A stretch of 64,000 nucleotides of DNA from Typhlomys cinereus (taxonomy: Eukaryota > Chordata > Mammalia > Rodentia > Platacanthomyidae). The stretch covers positions 1,178,001-1,242,000 of the forward strand of contig JALPQD010000027.1 in assembly GCA_023101885.1 (NCBI GenBank), read 5' to 3'. The notes beneath the pieces are model-generated. The model saw only the letters and a program-made list of their open reading frames with translations. It was not told the DNA's origin and made no database searches. The translations under genes and the position numbers were made by a program. Positions 10,268 through 20,780 of this stretch are shown one piece after another; position 1 is the stretch's first letter; every line of letters starts with the position of its first letter.

Positions 10268-10500
10268 CGTTAGATTCAACAATCATTTATTAAACATCTG
10301 TGCTGCATCACAGATGCAAAACCACACTTGTTTACAGCTTCATAATTCCTAAAGTCCTGACCACCTGTCTCCTCTGAGGCACCTCTGTTTTACCAACAGG
10401 GAAAGACAAGAATCTGAAAGGTGGGTTTACTTACTTAAGACCACACAGCCAATAAACAGAGGTTCTAGAGTCAGAATCCAGGGATGTGTTTCTTTATTCA
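10268..10500 (-). repeat. Old MIR-like SINE
   Basis: Plus strand shows 'acaatcatttattaaacatctg' then, further on, 'cttaagaccacacagcc', 'agaggttctagagtcagaatcc'. That order is the reverse complement of an ancient MIR (pan-mammalian tRNA-derived SINE). Confidence 0.55.
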
Positions 10501-10629
10501 ATGTTGTTCTATCTGTTACTGTATCTTTATACACTGATATTTGGTTTTTGATTAGGAAGTATTTCAGACCATTGGTGCATGCTGGAAAAGAAATACTCTT
10601 TCTCTTTATATTTTCCACACACAAACACC

Positions 10630-10696
10630 CAGGAGCCCACGTGCTCGAGTGTGCGTGTGCCTGCATGTTCATGCGTGCATGTGTGTGCGTGTGTGC

Positions 10697-10732
<36 letters not shown>

Positions 10733-10975
10733 ATGCTACAGCTCAAGCACAAGTTCCCATGCATAGAGGACACATGAATACCTGACATCATGAAATCACC
10801 CTGGATTGCTCTACCTCCTTATTGCTTTGCTCTGAAGTTTCCCAGGCTCCTCCTTCTGGGGATGGAATTACAGCTGCTGCCATACCAACTTGGCATTTTT
10901 ACATGGGACTTAAGTATCTGAACGGAGGCCCTCTTGCTCAAGCTTTAACCCCTGAGCCATCTCTCCAGCTGCCTT
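10630..10975 (-). repeat. B2-superfamily SINE with (GT)n, minus strand
   Basis: (GT)n at about 10,690-10,732, then 'ctggattgctctacctcc', 'attgctttgctctgaag', 'cttggcatttttacatggg', and 'aacccctgagccatctctcc' at the end: a complete reversed lineage-specific SINE. Confidence 0.8.
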
Positions 10976-11034
10976 CCCTTTTTATAGAGAAGATGAACCT
11001 TAGAGTTCATGTTATCATCACTTAATTCCTTTCT

Positions 11035-11152
11035 TCTTTATATTTGAAACAGGGTCTCATATAGTCCAGGCTGACTTCAAACTTGCTATGCAGCTGAAGC
11101 TGGCCTTGAACCTTCCAGGTGCTAAGATTATAGTTATGTGTCACCAAACTCA
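11035..11152 (-). repeat. B1 SINE
   Basis: 'gaaacagggtctcatatag', 'ggctgacttcaaacttgctatg', 'gctggccttgaacc', 'aggtgctaagattatag' is the reverse complement of a diverged 7SL-derived B1 monomer. Confidence 0.75.
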
Positions 11153-11159
11153 ACATCAC

Positions 11160-12290
11160 CACTGGATTCTAAAAGACTATTTTCTATCTATGATCATTGA
11201 ATAGTTTCTCCCCAATTATATTTTATGTGCCTATAATTAACTCCATTGAATCAGGTATTTTGTTAACAAAATGAGTAGGAACCAGAATGCCCCAAGTCTT
11301 GCGACATTCTGTGGCAAGCATTTTGGCTCTGCATTTGATCCTGCTTTATAGTCTACATTTATTTCTAATCATACTACACATTCCTAGAAGAGAACAACCA
11401 TATTATAGCTCTGGGAGTGTGGCCAAAACTAACAATATTTGCTGAATGGAATTTAAATGACGCTGACTCTGCTACTCCCTACATGGGAAGCATTAGCGCT
11501 GAAGGTAAACCACACGACTAGAGTCAGTAAAACCTCATGCAACATTGTCCTGCACAGCTGATCTTGGGCCAGTGGCATGTGTTAACTGAACCTGTGGCCC
11601 TCAGTGGAAAATGGGGTCCAGGTAAGAATTAGGAAGTATGGTATAGTATGAATGAAATAAATGTTACTTTAACCACGTGTGGTTATGGCAACTGCTTTCT
11701 TCCATCTTTCCAGAAGTCCTCCTCCTTCTACCGAATTTATGTGATGCTTCTGTGCACTACTATAGACCGAAAGGTCAGAGCTTCACAGCAAATTACCCTG
11801 CAACATCCAAGAGCTGTGTTTGCTGAACATAATTGACGAAGTATGTGATGTGCGGTGGAGCTGACTGTGGGAGGGAGGGAGTTCTTCCTTTGCTCTCCCG
11901 ATTTTATCTTATTTCATTTTGTGTTAACATCAGCTGCTGAATGACGGCTGCTTCTAATCAGGGATCACTTTGAATGATCCCATCTGCCTTTTGGAAGCGA
12001 TGATAAATTAATGAATGCCACAGGAAATCAAATTTTGGAAGGACATAGAACAGGAGGGTGAACGTGTCATACAGTTCTCCAAACTGGGCCTGTTAAATGT
12101 CGTCTATGTGTAGCAGAGTGATAAGGTTAACTCCAGTTTGGAGGCTAGAGAGCACTGAAGAATTCAATTAGATGATCTCTGCAGCTAGTAACGAGAGATC
12201 GAAACTTTGATTCTGCTCCAAATCTTCAAGGGCAGCCACAATACCTAGGTACCTAGTGTTACCATATTCTGCTTTTTAAATTTCATTATC
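11160..12290. other. Repeat-free intergenic stretch, candidate conserved noncoding DNA
   Basis: About 1.1 kb without a recognisable young repeat. The core 11,930-12,040 mixes balanced composition with words such as 'gatgataaattaatgaatg' and homeodomain-like TAAT sites. No coding potential is seen. The suggestion of conservation is an inference from texture only. Confidence 0.35.
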
Positions 12291-12291
12291 A

Positions 12292-12515
12292 GGGCTGGAG
12301 AAATGGCTCAGGGGTTAAAGTCATTGTCTCTTAAATAAGATGATCTGAGTTCAGATTCTCTGAACTGCAAATCTGATGACCTGAGTTTGATCCCTAGAGC
12401 CCCCAAGATGGAGGAAAGAACCAACTTCCGAAAGTTGTCCTCTGACCTCACACATGTGCTATGCTGTGTTCTCTCTCTTTTAAATAAATAAAAACACTTT
12501 TCTTAAAAAGAACTT
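12292..12515 (+). repeat. B2-superfamily SINE
   Basis: Head 'gggctggagaaatggctcagg', B box duplicated ('tctgagttcagattc' and 'cctgagtttgatcc', with a repeated '..gatgac/atctgag..' segment), then 'gaaagttgtcctctgacctc' and AATAAATAAA tail. The duplicated B-box region is an internal oddity. Confidence 0.8.
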
Positions 12516-13350
12516 TTCATTGTATTTTTCTTATCACAGAAGTATTGGAGAAATATAGAATATACACATAAGGAAAGAGACATTTTAAATCCATATAGGA
12601 AGAGATTCTTTCACATAATCTATGCACAGCATACAATTCATGTACACACACATATACATGTATATTCCTTTTATAAACATTGGGATTGAAACATTTTGTA
12701 ATTTTTGTTGTCACCACACTATCTCTCTGCATTATTTTAAATAGCAATATAGTATGGCTTTAAACTCTTTCCATTCACAACCCCTTATTCCCCCCCATTT
12801 TTACACCACCCTAGACACATAGATACATTAAAAATGTGTGCAAATCAAACATAGTATGACAATAAGTCATAAAGAACTTATCCAAAAACAACTCTTCAGT
12901 ATGTTCATAATTTTACTATTTATTGAAGAGAAAAGCAGATATGTACCCTAATGAAATGTCTATGATTGTTAATTGCTTATTTTTGTATAAAGAACTTAAG
13001 CCTTGGCTGACTGTTTGATACCAAAGAACTCAAAGTATCTTCAAATTCTTCAGTTTGACTTTGTGTTCACTAATGCTAAGAATGTGACTTTGTCTAAATA
13101 TGTGATACAAGTGGCAGAAGAATATTTAGAATTATTTGAAAAAGATCTGTCATAATCATAAGCCAAAATGCACTTAGTAATTTTTAATGAAACTCAGTTT
13201 GATATCTATAATAAAAAATTTTCACACAATATAATCCAAATGCATACTAATTCAATATCTACATCTTGAGGAATGATGGGAGTCTTTGCTTTTCATAATG
13301 AAGCCATTAGAAGAGCAGAAAACTTTGCATGCTGTACATGAACACTGCAA
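12515..13350. other. AT-rich intergenic sequence
   Basis: No gene or clear repeat is seen. Several short open frames are chance. Confidence 0.45.
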
Positions 13351-13351
13351 C

Positions 13352-13568
13352 TTGGGTTGGAGAGATGGCTCAGGGGTTAAGCCTCTGCCTTAAAAGCAGA
13401 AGGTCCTGAGTTTGGATCTATCAGCCAGAAATGGCAGCAACTTGTACTTCTGGCCCTGGAAGGCAGAGTCTGGGAAACTCCAGAGCAAAGCAAAAAGGAG
13501 ATAAAAGCAATGCAGGGTGATTCCTGAAGTCATCTTTGGGCCTCCATAGGTACAAACAGTGCTCTCTG

Positions 13569-13616
<48 letters not shown>

Positions 13617-13668
13617 GTGCGCGCACACACACACGTACACACACATACAAAATAAGTTAAAAAAAAAA
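13352..13668 (+). repeat. B2-superfamily SINE with (AC)n tail and target-site duplication
   Basis: Full-length example of the lineage-specific family: head 'ggttggagagatggctcagg', 'aaggtcctgagtttgg', body 'ggccctggaaggcagag', 'gggaaactccagagcaaagc', 'gggcctccatagg', (AC)n from about 13,569, then poly(A). A 10-bp duplication CACTGCAACT flanks it (about 13,344 and 13,673). Confidence 0.9.
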
Positions 13669-13679
13669 AACCCACTGCA

Positions 13680-14105
13680 ACTCATACCATACACCAGTGC
13701 AGAATCTGAGCTGAGGGGACCTCTTCAGTATTCTCTGGTGCCATGGGTGTGCCAGCCCATGCAGTGCAAAATGTGTACTGTGCTCAGAGCCAAGGCTGAA
13801 GTGACGTTATCTGACTGCCACATGGATGAGCACCAACAGAAAAGCATTTGTGCATTTGATTTTGAGTGAATTTTTGGCCATATGTTCAGAAACTTTCAGT
13901 ATTGTTTTTTTTCCATACCTGTATTTAGTCACATAGCATCTTACAGGGGCACAACCATTAGTCTAAGCTGCTGGACAGCACAAGATGATGTCAGCTATAC
14001 ACACACTAATTCATTTCCCCACATCCCTGCTACATGCTAAGAATCTGCTCCTTTTTTTTCTATTAGAAATTATGCAGAAATGAACCTGTGAAATGCACCA
14101 TAATT
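13680..14105. other. Intergenic, unrecognised
   Basis: No gene or young repeat visible. Confidence 0.4.
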
Positions 14106-14232
14106 GAATGCCCAAGCTAAGTTACTGGTATATACCTATAATCTCTTAACAGAGAAGGTTGAGGCAAAAGGATCTGGAATTTGAGGCCAGCAGCCAGTAT
14201 GGACCATGCAGTAAGTTCCAGGAAAGCCTGGA
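14106..14232 (+). repeat. B1-like SINE, diverged
   Basis: 'tactggtatatacctataatctc', 'gaggcaaaaggatctgg', 'tttgaggccagcagcc', 'gttccaggaaagcctgg' follow the B1 sense order with many changes. Confidence 0.6.
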
Positions 14233-14254
14233 CTAGATATCAAGATTATTATTA

Positions 14255-14470
14255 TGAGTTGGAGAAATGCTTCAGGGGTTAAAGTCCTTGCCTCACAAGT
14301 TAAAGAAACTAAGATTCCTGATCCTACATAAAACATGCTGGGCAGCTGTGGCAATGGCTTGCAATTTTGGCCCTGGAAGGTGGAGTATGGGAAACCCCAA
14401 AGCAAAGCAATTAGGAGGTAGAGCAATTCAGAATGAATCCCAGTGTCACCCTTGTACCTCACTCCATCTT
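14255..14470 (+). repeat. B2-superfamily SINE, lineage-specific body
   Basis: 'gagttggagaaatgcttcagg' head, 'ggccctggaaggtggag', 'gggaaaccccaaagcaaagc', 'cagtgtcacccttg'. The CA tail is absent. Confidence 0.75.
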
Positions 14471-14785
14471 AGATACACTCACTTTTCATTACTGATAGGT
14501 TTCTGTAATCACATGATGATCTGATACTTGGATGGTTGAAGACTGGTATATACTGGTAAATGGGACTCTTCCCCACTCGTATCCCTCCCTCCTAAATTCA
14601 CATACAGTAAACCAACTCTGCAAGGGACATCAACAAGATGACAGAGCTCCATACAAATCTTGAAAGGGGTATGTCAGTGAAGCCATACACAAAAGACCAC
14701 AAGCCAAGTAAACCAATTTACAGGAGTGTTCAGAAGAAGCACATCCTCAGAGACAGCAACAGGTTTGGGAAGGAGGGTGGATTAG
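14470..14785. other. Intergenic, unrecognised
   Basis: No clear repeat or gene. Confidence 0.4.
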
Positions 14786-15130
14786 TTACTTTCCTTGTTG
14801 CTATGATCAAATATACTTTCCTTAGGAAGCAACTTAAAGGGCAGTTTATTTGAGCTTAGAGTTTGAGGGATGAAGCCCATCAGAGCAGGGAAAGTATGGT
14901 AGCAGGACCTGAGGTAAGGTGGCTGGTCACACTGCACCCACAGTCAGGAAGCAGACAGTAAAGAGGAAGTGGGGCCAGGCTATATAACCTCACCGCCCAC
15001 AGCAGTGAACCAATTCCACTAGCTAAGATGAACCTCAAGGCCACCCCCAAGCAGGGGAACAAGTGTTCAAACAGCTGAGCCTGTGGAGACACTTCACATC
15101 CAGATCTCAACAGAGGGAAACAGGTATGTG
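14785..15130 (+). repeat. URR1-like element
   Basis: 'tagttactttccttgttgctatg', 'gcaacttaaagggcagttta', then 'caggaagcagacag', 'ccaggctatataacc', 'acaagtgttcaaacagctgagcc' follow the family plan. Confidence 0.6.
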
Positions 15131-15141
15131 TTAAATTAAAT

Positions 15142-15144
<3 letters not shown>

Positions 15145-15190
<46 letters not shown>
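15145..15190. repeat. (CT)n microsatellite
   Basis: Uninterrupted CT repeat of about 46 bases. Confidence 0.95.
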
Positions 15191-15193
<3 letters not shown>

Positions 15194-15680
15194 CAGAACA
15201 TACCTCTTCTGTAATCTCCTTCGCTCAAGGCCAGCTACAGAAACCTGCTTCAATCTTGGGCAATGCTGGCAAATGTTGCATCTTTTCCCTCCTCCTTGAA
15301 CTACAAGCCTGCCCACCTCCTTACTGCCCAGACACAAGACAACCTTGAATTATAACTTTGTATTTGTCAGTGCCTTGTGACTTACAGCACATAGAGTAGG
15401 TCGTCTAGTGTGGAGTTTACTCTGTACTCCCTAAAACCTGTAAGAGTCAAAACCCTTTGTCTTATGGAACGGAAGCTTCTCTCTCCCTTCAAGACTCATC
15501 ATGCTGCCTACAGTCTGATACTATGACTCTTTGAACACTCCAGAAATTCAATGGTCTGTTTCCCTTCATGATTTCATCAAATTGTCCATGACTGAAGCAG
15601 ATAACCTGAATAAAGTTCTTTTGAATGGTACCTTCATCTCTACTTCCTTTCTATAGATCTGCATTATTGTTTTTTCCTCC
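15190..15680. other. Intergenic, unrecognised
   Basis: No clear repeat or gene. Confidence 0.4.
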
Positions 15681-15684
15681 TCTA

Positions 15685-15688
<4 letters not shown>

Positions 15689-15772
<84 letters not shown>

Positions 15773-15847
15773 AGAAAGGATACTTGAGTATGTGTGCCTA
15801 TGGAGATCCAAAGGTGACTTCAGGAATCATTATGAATTGCTCTATGT
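15689..15847 (-). repeat. B2-superfamily SINE, tail half (split by a 2.2-kb insertion)
   Basis: (TG)n 15,689-15,731 and (GA)n to about 15,768, then 'gcctatggagatccaaaggtgac' and 'attgctctat', the reversed tail half of the SINE. The head half resumes at 18,004. Confidence 0.85.
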
Positions 15848-18003
15848 CATGGTTTGAAATGTGCATTATCCTCCACGGGCTTATGAAGTGGAATGCTGCT
15901 GTGTGAGACTGAGAATCCATTACCCAAAAGTGAAATTGTTGTTTGTAAAGCTGAGAGAAGTTGGTACCCAGCAGTATGGCCATTGCTATGTGTAGCTAGT
16001 GTGCCTTTTGAACTGTTTGTTGGAAGAAATATGCAGAGCTTTAGGACTTTGAGTTAGGAAAGCCTTTATGTCTTGGAGACTGGTCCAAATCTTATGAGAA
16101 CTTAGAAGAGACTGATGGTATTATAGACACAAGCAGTGGAAACCTAGCTTGTGATGGTCCAGAGAGGAACAGATACTGTGCTGGAAACTGGACTAAGGGC
16201 ATATGGAACAATGTGTTGGCAGAGAGCTTTTATTATGTTTTGTCCTCATCCTATAAGCTTGCCTGAAGTTAAGCTCAGTGCTTGGCAGAGGAAATTCCAA
16301 GGAATGTAATCTTGACAATGTGGCATGGCTGCTTTTTAGCACTCTTGTTCAGAGCAAGAGATCAGGCAAAAAAAAAAAGCAAAAACTGTGAGGTCTGATA
16401 AAGAAAAATAAAGTGACAAAAATAAAGAGTTGAACCAGGAAGCAAAATGGTGACCATTGTTAAACAAATTAGCTATATTAGTGAATCAAAGCCTGCTCTT
16501 CATTTAGAACACAGGAGAGGCCCTATCCTAAGGGTAAAATCCTCAGGGAAGGATCCCACTCATAAGAATACAAATTCTTTTGGAAAGAGTGAGCTAAAAG
16601 ACAGACTTTCAGAGAAAAGATCTGTTTCTACTCTGAAGCAACTGCACAAGAGAGATGGAGATTCTTCCCAGTATGGAAAGCTGAACCAGCTGTGAGTTCA
16701 GGGGTCCATTCTCCAACCCAGTGCTATAATAGAACTTGGCAAAGTCATCCACGTGATTCTTCTAACTTTAGAGGAATCAAGATGAAAGAGAGAGGAGGTC
16801 ATGAATCCCTCCTCCAAGGTTTTAAAGAATGACAGAAGCCAGGCAGGATGAGGCAGAAAGCCTATAATTTAGAGGCCCCGAAAGTGCAGTTTGTTTGTGG
16901 AGTTAAGGCCTGACTTGATATTGAGAAATGATGTTAGTGATACCAGAACCAAAATGGGACATTTGCCAAGGATAGCTGTATACCTGGGAGAACCAGCCCA
17001 AGAGAGTGATATGTTATATTGGCAGCTTTGGTGGAGTGGTAGAACCAAAACCTCTTGGAACTGAGAGGATTTCAACAAGAAGTTCATCTATTGGACAAGG
17101 AGCTGTGGAATTTGGAGTTTGTCCTGATGGTTTTCAGTCTTGTTATGGATCAGTCTTTCCTGGATATGCCCCCGTTTCTCCCTTTTGGAATGGAAATGTT
17201 TATTCTGCGCTATTGTATGTTGAAAGTATGTAAGTTGTCTTTTGATTTTACAGGAAACTTTGGACTTTGGACATTTGGACTGTGTTGGGACTACTGATGT
17301 AGTCTATGAAGACTTTTAAAGTTGGACAGAGTGTGGTTTGCATAATGAGATGGCAAGGAACCTGTGGGAGCCAGGGGTGGAGTGTTCTGGTTTGAAATGC
17401 GCATTGTCCCCCACATGTGCTTGAATCTTTAGTTGTTTAAGAAGGTCATAGCACCTGTAATGATTACTTTTATCTGCTGCTGTGAGAGAACACCCAAAGT
17501 CAAGCAACTTAAGGGAGAAAGGGAGATTATTCAACTTCCAGTTCCAGAGGGGAGATTCAGTCTTTCACGGCAGAGGTGGCATGGCTGGCAGCTAAAGCTG
17601 GAGACAGGCTACATCACTGGAGACATCATGGAGACTGAGAGCTACAAGACTGCTGATGTGAGAGAAGGGCTCTCTTGGAGGTATGTGGGACTAATACAGT
17701 AATACACCCCTTGTGACTGCCTTCCTCCAGCAAGGCTCCATCTGTCAAAGGTGTCATGACTTTCCCAAACACATGAGATTGTGGGGGATACATTTCAAAC
17801 CATGACAGCACCTTTAAGAGGTGGAGCCTCCTGGATGGATGTGACCTAGGCATCCTCCAGCTTCTGCTGCCAACCATGCCTTTTCTGTCATGAAAGACTG
17901 TTATCTCCCCTCTGGAACCGTAAGCTGAATAAATCTCCCTTTCTCCCTTATGTTGATTGACTTTGGGTGTTCTCTCACAGCAACAGAAAAAAGTGACTAG
18001 TAT
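15848..18003 (-). mobile_element. Composite transposable insertion with URR1-like ends
   Basis: Starts 'gtcatggtttgaaatgtgc' and ends 'ctcacagcaacagaaaaaagtgac'. It splits one SINE, with TGCTCTAT (left) and TACTCTAT (right) as a near-perfect 8-bp flank, the length expected for hAT elements. Inside lie about 1.4 kb of non-coding unknown sequence (15,980-17,388), a second 'tggtttgaaatgcgcattg' start at 17,392, and an oppositely oriented URR1-like copy (17,457-17,805) flanked by TAGCACCT / CAGCACCT. No intact transposase frame is visible. Confidence 0.55.
17457..17805 (+). repeat. URR1-like element nested in the composite
   Basis: 'attacttttatctgctgctgtgagagaac', 'cttaagggagaaagggag', 'ttccagttccagagg', end 'acatttcaaaccatgac'. 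It is close to the copy at 8,933, and the surrounding element is interrupted exactly around it. Confidence 0.65.
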
Positions 18004-18178
18004 ACTCTATCACCTTATTGCTTTGCTTCTGTGTTTCCCAGGCTCTGCTTTCCAGGGCTAGAATTACAGGTTGCCGCCATCTTTCCCTGGAATTTTTACA
18101 GGTATCTGGGGAATCCAAACTGAGGTCCTTTAGCTTGGGAGGCAAAGGCTTAACCCCTGAGCCATCTGTCTAGCCCAT
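18004..18178 (-). repeat. B2-superfamily SINE, head half
   Basis: 'attgctttgcttctg', 'ccagggctagaattacagg', 'ggtcctttagcttggg', 'aacccctgagccatctg' complete the SINE begun at 15,689. Confidence 0.85.
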
Positions 18179-18179
18179 C

Positions 18180-18740
18180 ATCATTTTGTATGTTAGAACA
18201 GTATGACTACTTAAGGGGTGTTATTAAAGTGCAGTGATAGTTCCATATTACTATACATACAGTAAAATATATGTCTGATAGATTAAACAGTGAAAATGTT
18301 TAAAATGTGAATTTTATCTTTCAAAAATCCATCTGGAAATAAAGATGGGTGAGCGGGGATAGCTGAGGAGTTGTTCCACCGTGGGCTCATGCACTCCTGG
18401 CACATACAGAGAGGGTGTTTCCAGAGAAACAAGCCACACACCCACATATGCCTCCTGGAATTCAGAAAGCATCAGAGCTAGAGTCTCTGTCCTTCCTGAA
18501 AACATGTCTCCACACAATGAGGGGAAGCACAGGGTGAGAGATCTGCTTCTCTAACGAGCCTTTGGCCAGACAACAAGAAAGGCTGTGTGGTGGACAAAGC
18601 TCCACCCTTCTTATGGGCAGATCCCTGAGCTATGTTTTGACAACCCTGTGTTGGGTGCTGCCTATCAGTGAGAAGTACTCCACCGAAAATTCCAGAGTGT
18701 CCAGCTAGTAGCCTCCTATCCACTGTTTCCAAAGGACATT
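18180..18740. other. Intergenic, unrecognised
   Basis: No gene or young repeat seen. Confidence 0.4.
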
Positions 18741-18742
18741 CA

Positions 18743-19060
18743 GGGACTGGAGTGATAGATGGTTCAGTGGTTAAAGACTGCCTAGCAAGCAAAAGGACCT
18801 GAGTTCAGATCACAGATTCCAAGTAAAAATACTGAGTAAATATGGTAGTGGCCTGTAATTCTGGACCCTGGGAGGTGGAACCTGGGAAACTCCAAAGCAA
18901 AGCAATAAGGAGAGAGAGCAACCTAGGATGATTCTAGATGTTAACATTAGGCCCCCACAGGCATGCATGCATATACTCAAGAACCGTCTGGTACACACAC
19001 CTGCATACATATGCATATCCATTCACATGCAAAACACATATGTAAGCAAAAATAAATATT
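18743..19060 (+). repeat. B2-superfamily SINE, lineage-specific body
   Basis: 'gactggagtgatagatggttcagtgg', 'aaggacctgagttcagatc', 'ggaaactccaaagcaaagc', 'aggcccccacagg', CA/TA-rich tail and AATAAATA. Confidence 0.85.
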
Positions 19061-19860
19061 TTAAGTAATTAACAAACAAACAAAGGCTATTCTGCAAGAG
19101 GACCGGATATCTGCTACTGTCCCAATCACACTGATTCACAGAACACAAGCTAGAATCAGATGAGAGAAAGAAAGGGAACACTCTTCTCAGGTTAGAAAGT
19201 ATTACTAAATGTTGTTACTAAGAATAACTAAATCATCAACTAGTACTATCACAACTTCATGTGTCACGTCTATAAATCTTTAAATTTCTTAATATAACCT
19301 GAGAAATTGTAAAGCACAAGGCAGAAGCATCCCTGAAATCTAGGCAAGAGCTGAAAGACCCTTCTGACCACATCAATCTCAGCACTCTAGATCCAAAATC
19401 ATGCCCAGTGTGGGGCCATTCACTGCTATCCACTGGAATCATTAGCAAATGGTCATAAAGACGAGTAGATAATGCCACATGGAACAAGCCAGTGGAAGAT
19501 CCATCTGTCCTATATTCACCTCCAGAGAAGGCACTCAACCATCTGTCCTGGTGCTCATTCCCAGTTGGAAGAAGCTTCTTCTCTTTTGTGCAATATCAAC
19601 CCATCATGTAGAACCCCAAGATTATTTCAACACATTCCATTTTCAGATTATTGGAACACTGTTGTTGACCATCTGGGTTACAGAGGTATTAGCATGTCAC
19701 TGTCACTAGCTTGTGATGAGCAGTAAGGATGGCTCATGCAAGCATATATATGACCTTCGCTGTATTAGGACTCCATCAGCTACAAGAGACATAAACTCAG
19801 CTCAGAATGACATAAGCAAAAAGAAGAGGAGGAGGTAAAGAATATAACCAAAAAGGATGT
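19060..19860. other. Intergenic, unrecognised
   Basis: No young repeat or gene; overlapping short open frames around 19,257-19,726 have no recognisable domains. Confidence 0.4.
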
Positions 19861-19861
19861 G

Positions 19862-20091
19862 AGGGCTGGGGAGATGGCACAAGGGTTAAGGTTAAAGCCT
19901 TTGCTACGAAAGCAGAAGGACCTGAGTTCACATTCTCAGATTCTATGTAAAAGTGGCAGTGGCCCGCAATGCTGGCCTTGGAAGGCAGAGCCTGGGAAAC
20001 CTCAGAGCTAAGCAATAGGGAGGAAGAGCAATTTAGAATAATTCCTAATGTCACACTTGGGCCTCCACAGGCATACACTTGATTGTCCTCT

Positions 20092-20125
<34 letters not shown>

Positions 20126-20135
20126 TGAAAAAATG
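19862..20135 (+). repeat. B2-superfamily SINE with (AC)n tail
   Basis: 'gggctggggagatggcacaagg', 'aaggacctgagttcac', 'gccttggaaggcagagcc', 'gggaaacctcagagc', 'gggcctccacagg', (AC)n 20,094-20,122. The head carries an internal 'ggttaagg' duplication. Confidence 0.85.
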
Positions 20136-20780
20136 ATATGAGCACAGGGAACAGCTTTCAGGCTTTACCCATTCTAGAACAAATGTTTATAATGATCCTC
20201 ATTCCCTGTCTCCATCCATCATCTCTTAAGCTCCCTGAAGTGCAAAAGGCAGGATAACTGCAGGCTCAGGAGGGGCAAGCCAGACCAGAGCCATCCAGAG
20301 TACGCTCCCCATCACTCAGTCCATACACCAAAGTTTTATATGATGTCAACTAAGCATCAGGCTCTAAAAATGAGAATAAAGCAGAGACCAAGAAAGATAA
20401 AATCACTGCCTTTATGGAATTTTCTTTCTAGTAGATATGGTTTGAACTTGTGCCCCAAAAGTTCAAGAGCTGGAACCATGGCCATTAGTGAGGTGGGGTT
20501 GGGCAGGTGGGACTTTCAAGAGGTGGGGTTAAGGCAACATCATGAAAGCATCACCCTTAGAAGAGGTGAATACAGCTGTCAAGGAACCACAGGAGATAGA
20601 GCTGTCTTGAAAGGAATGTGCCTGGCCCTTTTTAATAGTTATTTTACTATACAAAAGAAAATGAACTAATAAGAGAGAGCTGCTAGAAGATGAAGAAAGT
20701 TAAAAGGATGCCTTTTATAATGGCTACTTTCCATAAAACACTTCAGACCATCACTAAAGCCAGCTGTCTCATCTCGGGCT
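20135..20780. other. Intergenic, with a possible old repeat at 20,435-20,690
   Basis: 'ggtttgaacttgtgccccaaaag', 'aggtgggactttcaagagg' resembles an old MER/URR-type element but I cannot assign it. Confidence 0.35.

Noticed and set aside
10680..10785. Cys/Val-rich or His/Thr-rich small proteins at GT/CA repeats throughout the window
   Set aside because: They are translations of dinucleotide repeats that form SINE tails.
13352..13430. tRNA genes at the 'gagatggctcag ... gacctgagttc' heads (here and at many SINEs)
   Set aside because: These are the A and B boxes of tRNA-derived SINEs; no full cloverleaf with anticodon arm and acceptor stem is present.
20340..20669. 109-codon open frame upstream of AMIGO2
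   Set aside because: It runs through an old repeat-like segment and has no recognisable protein features.
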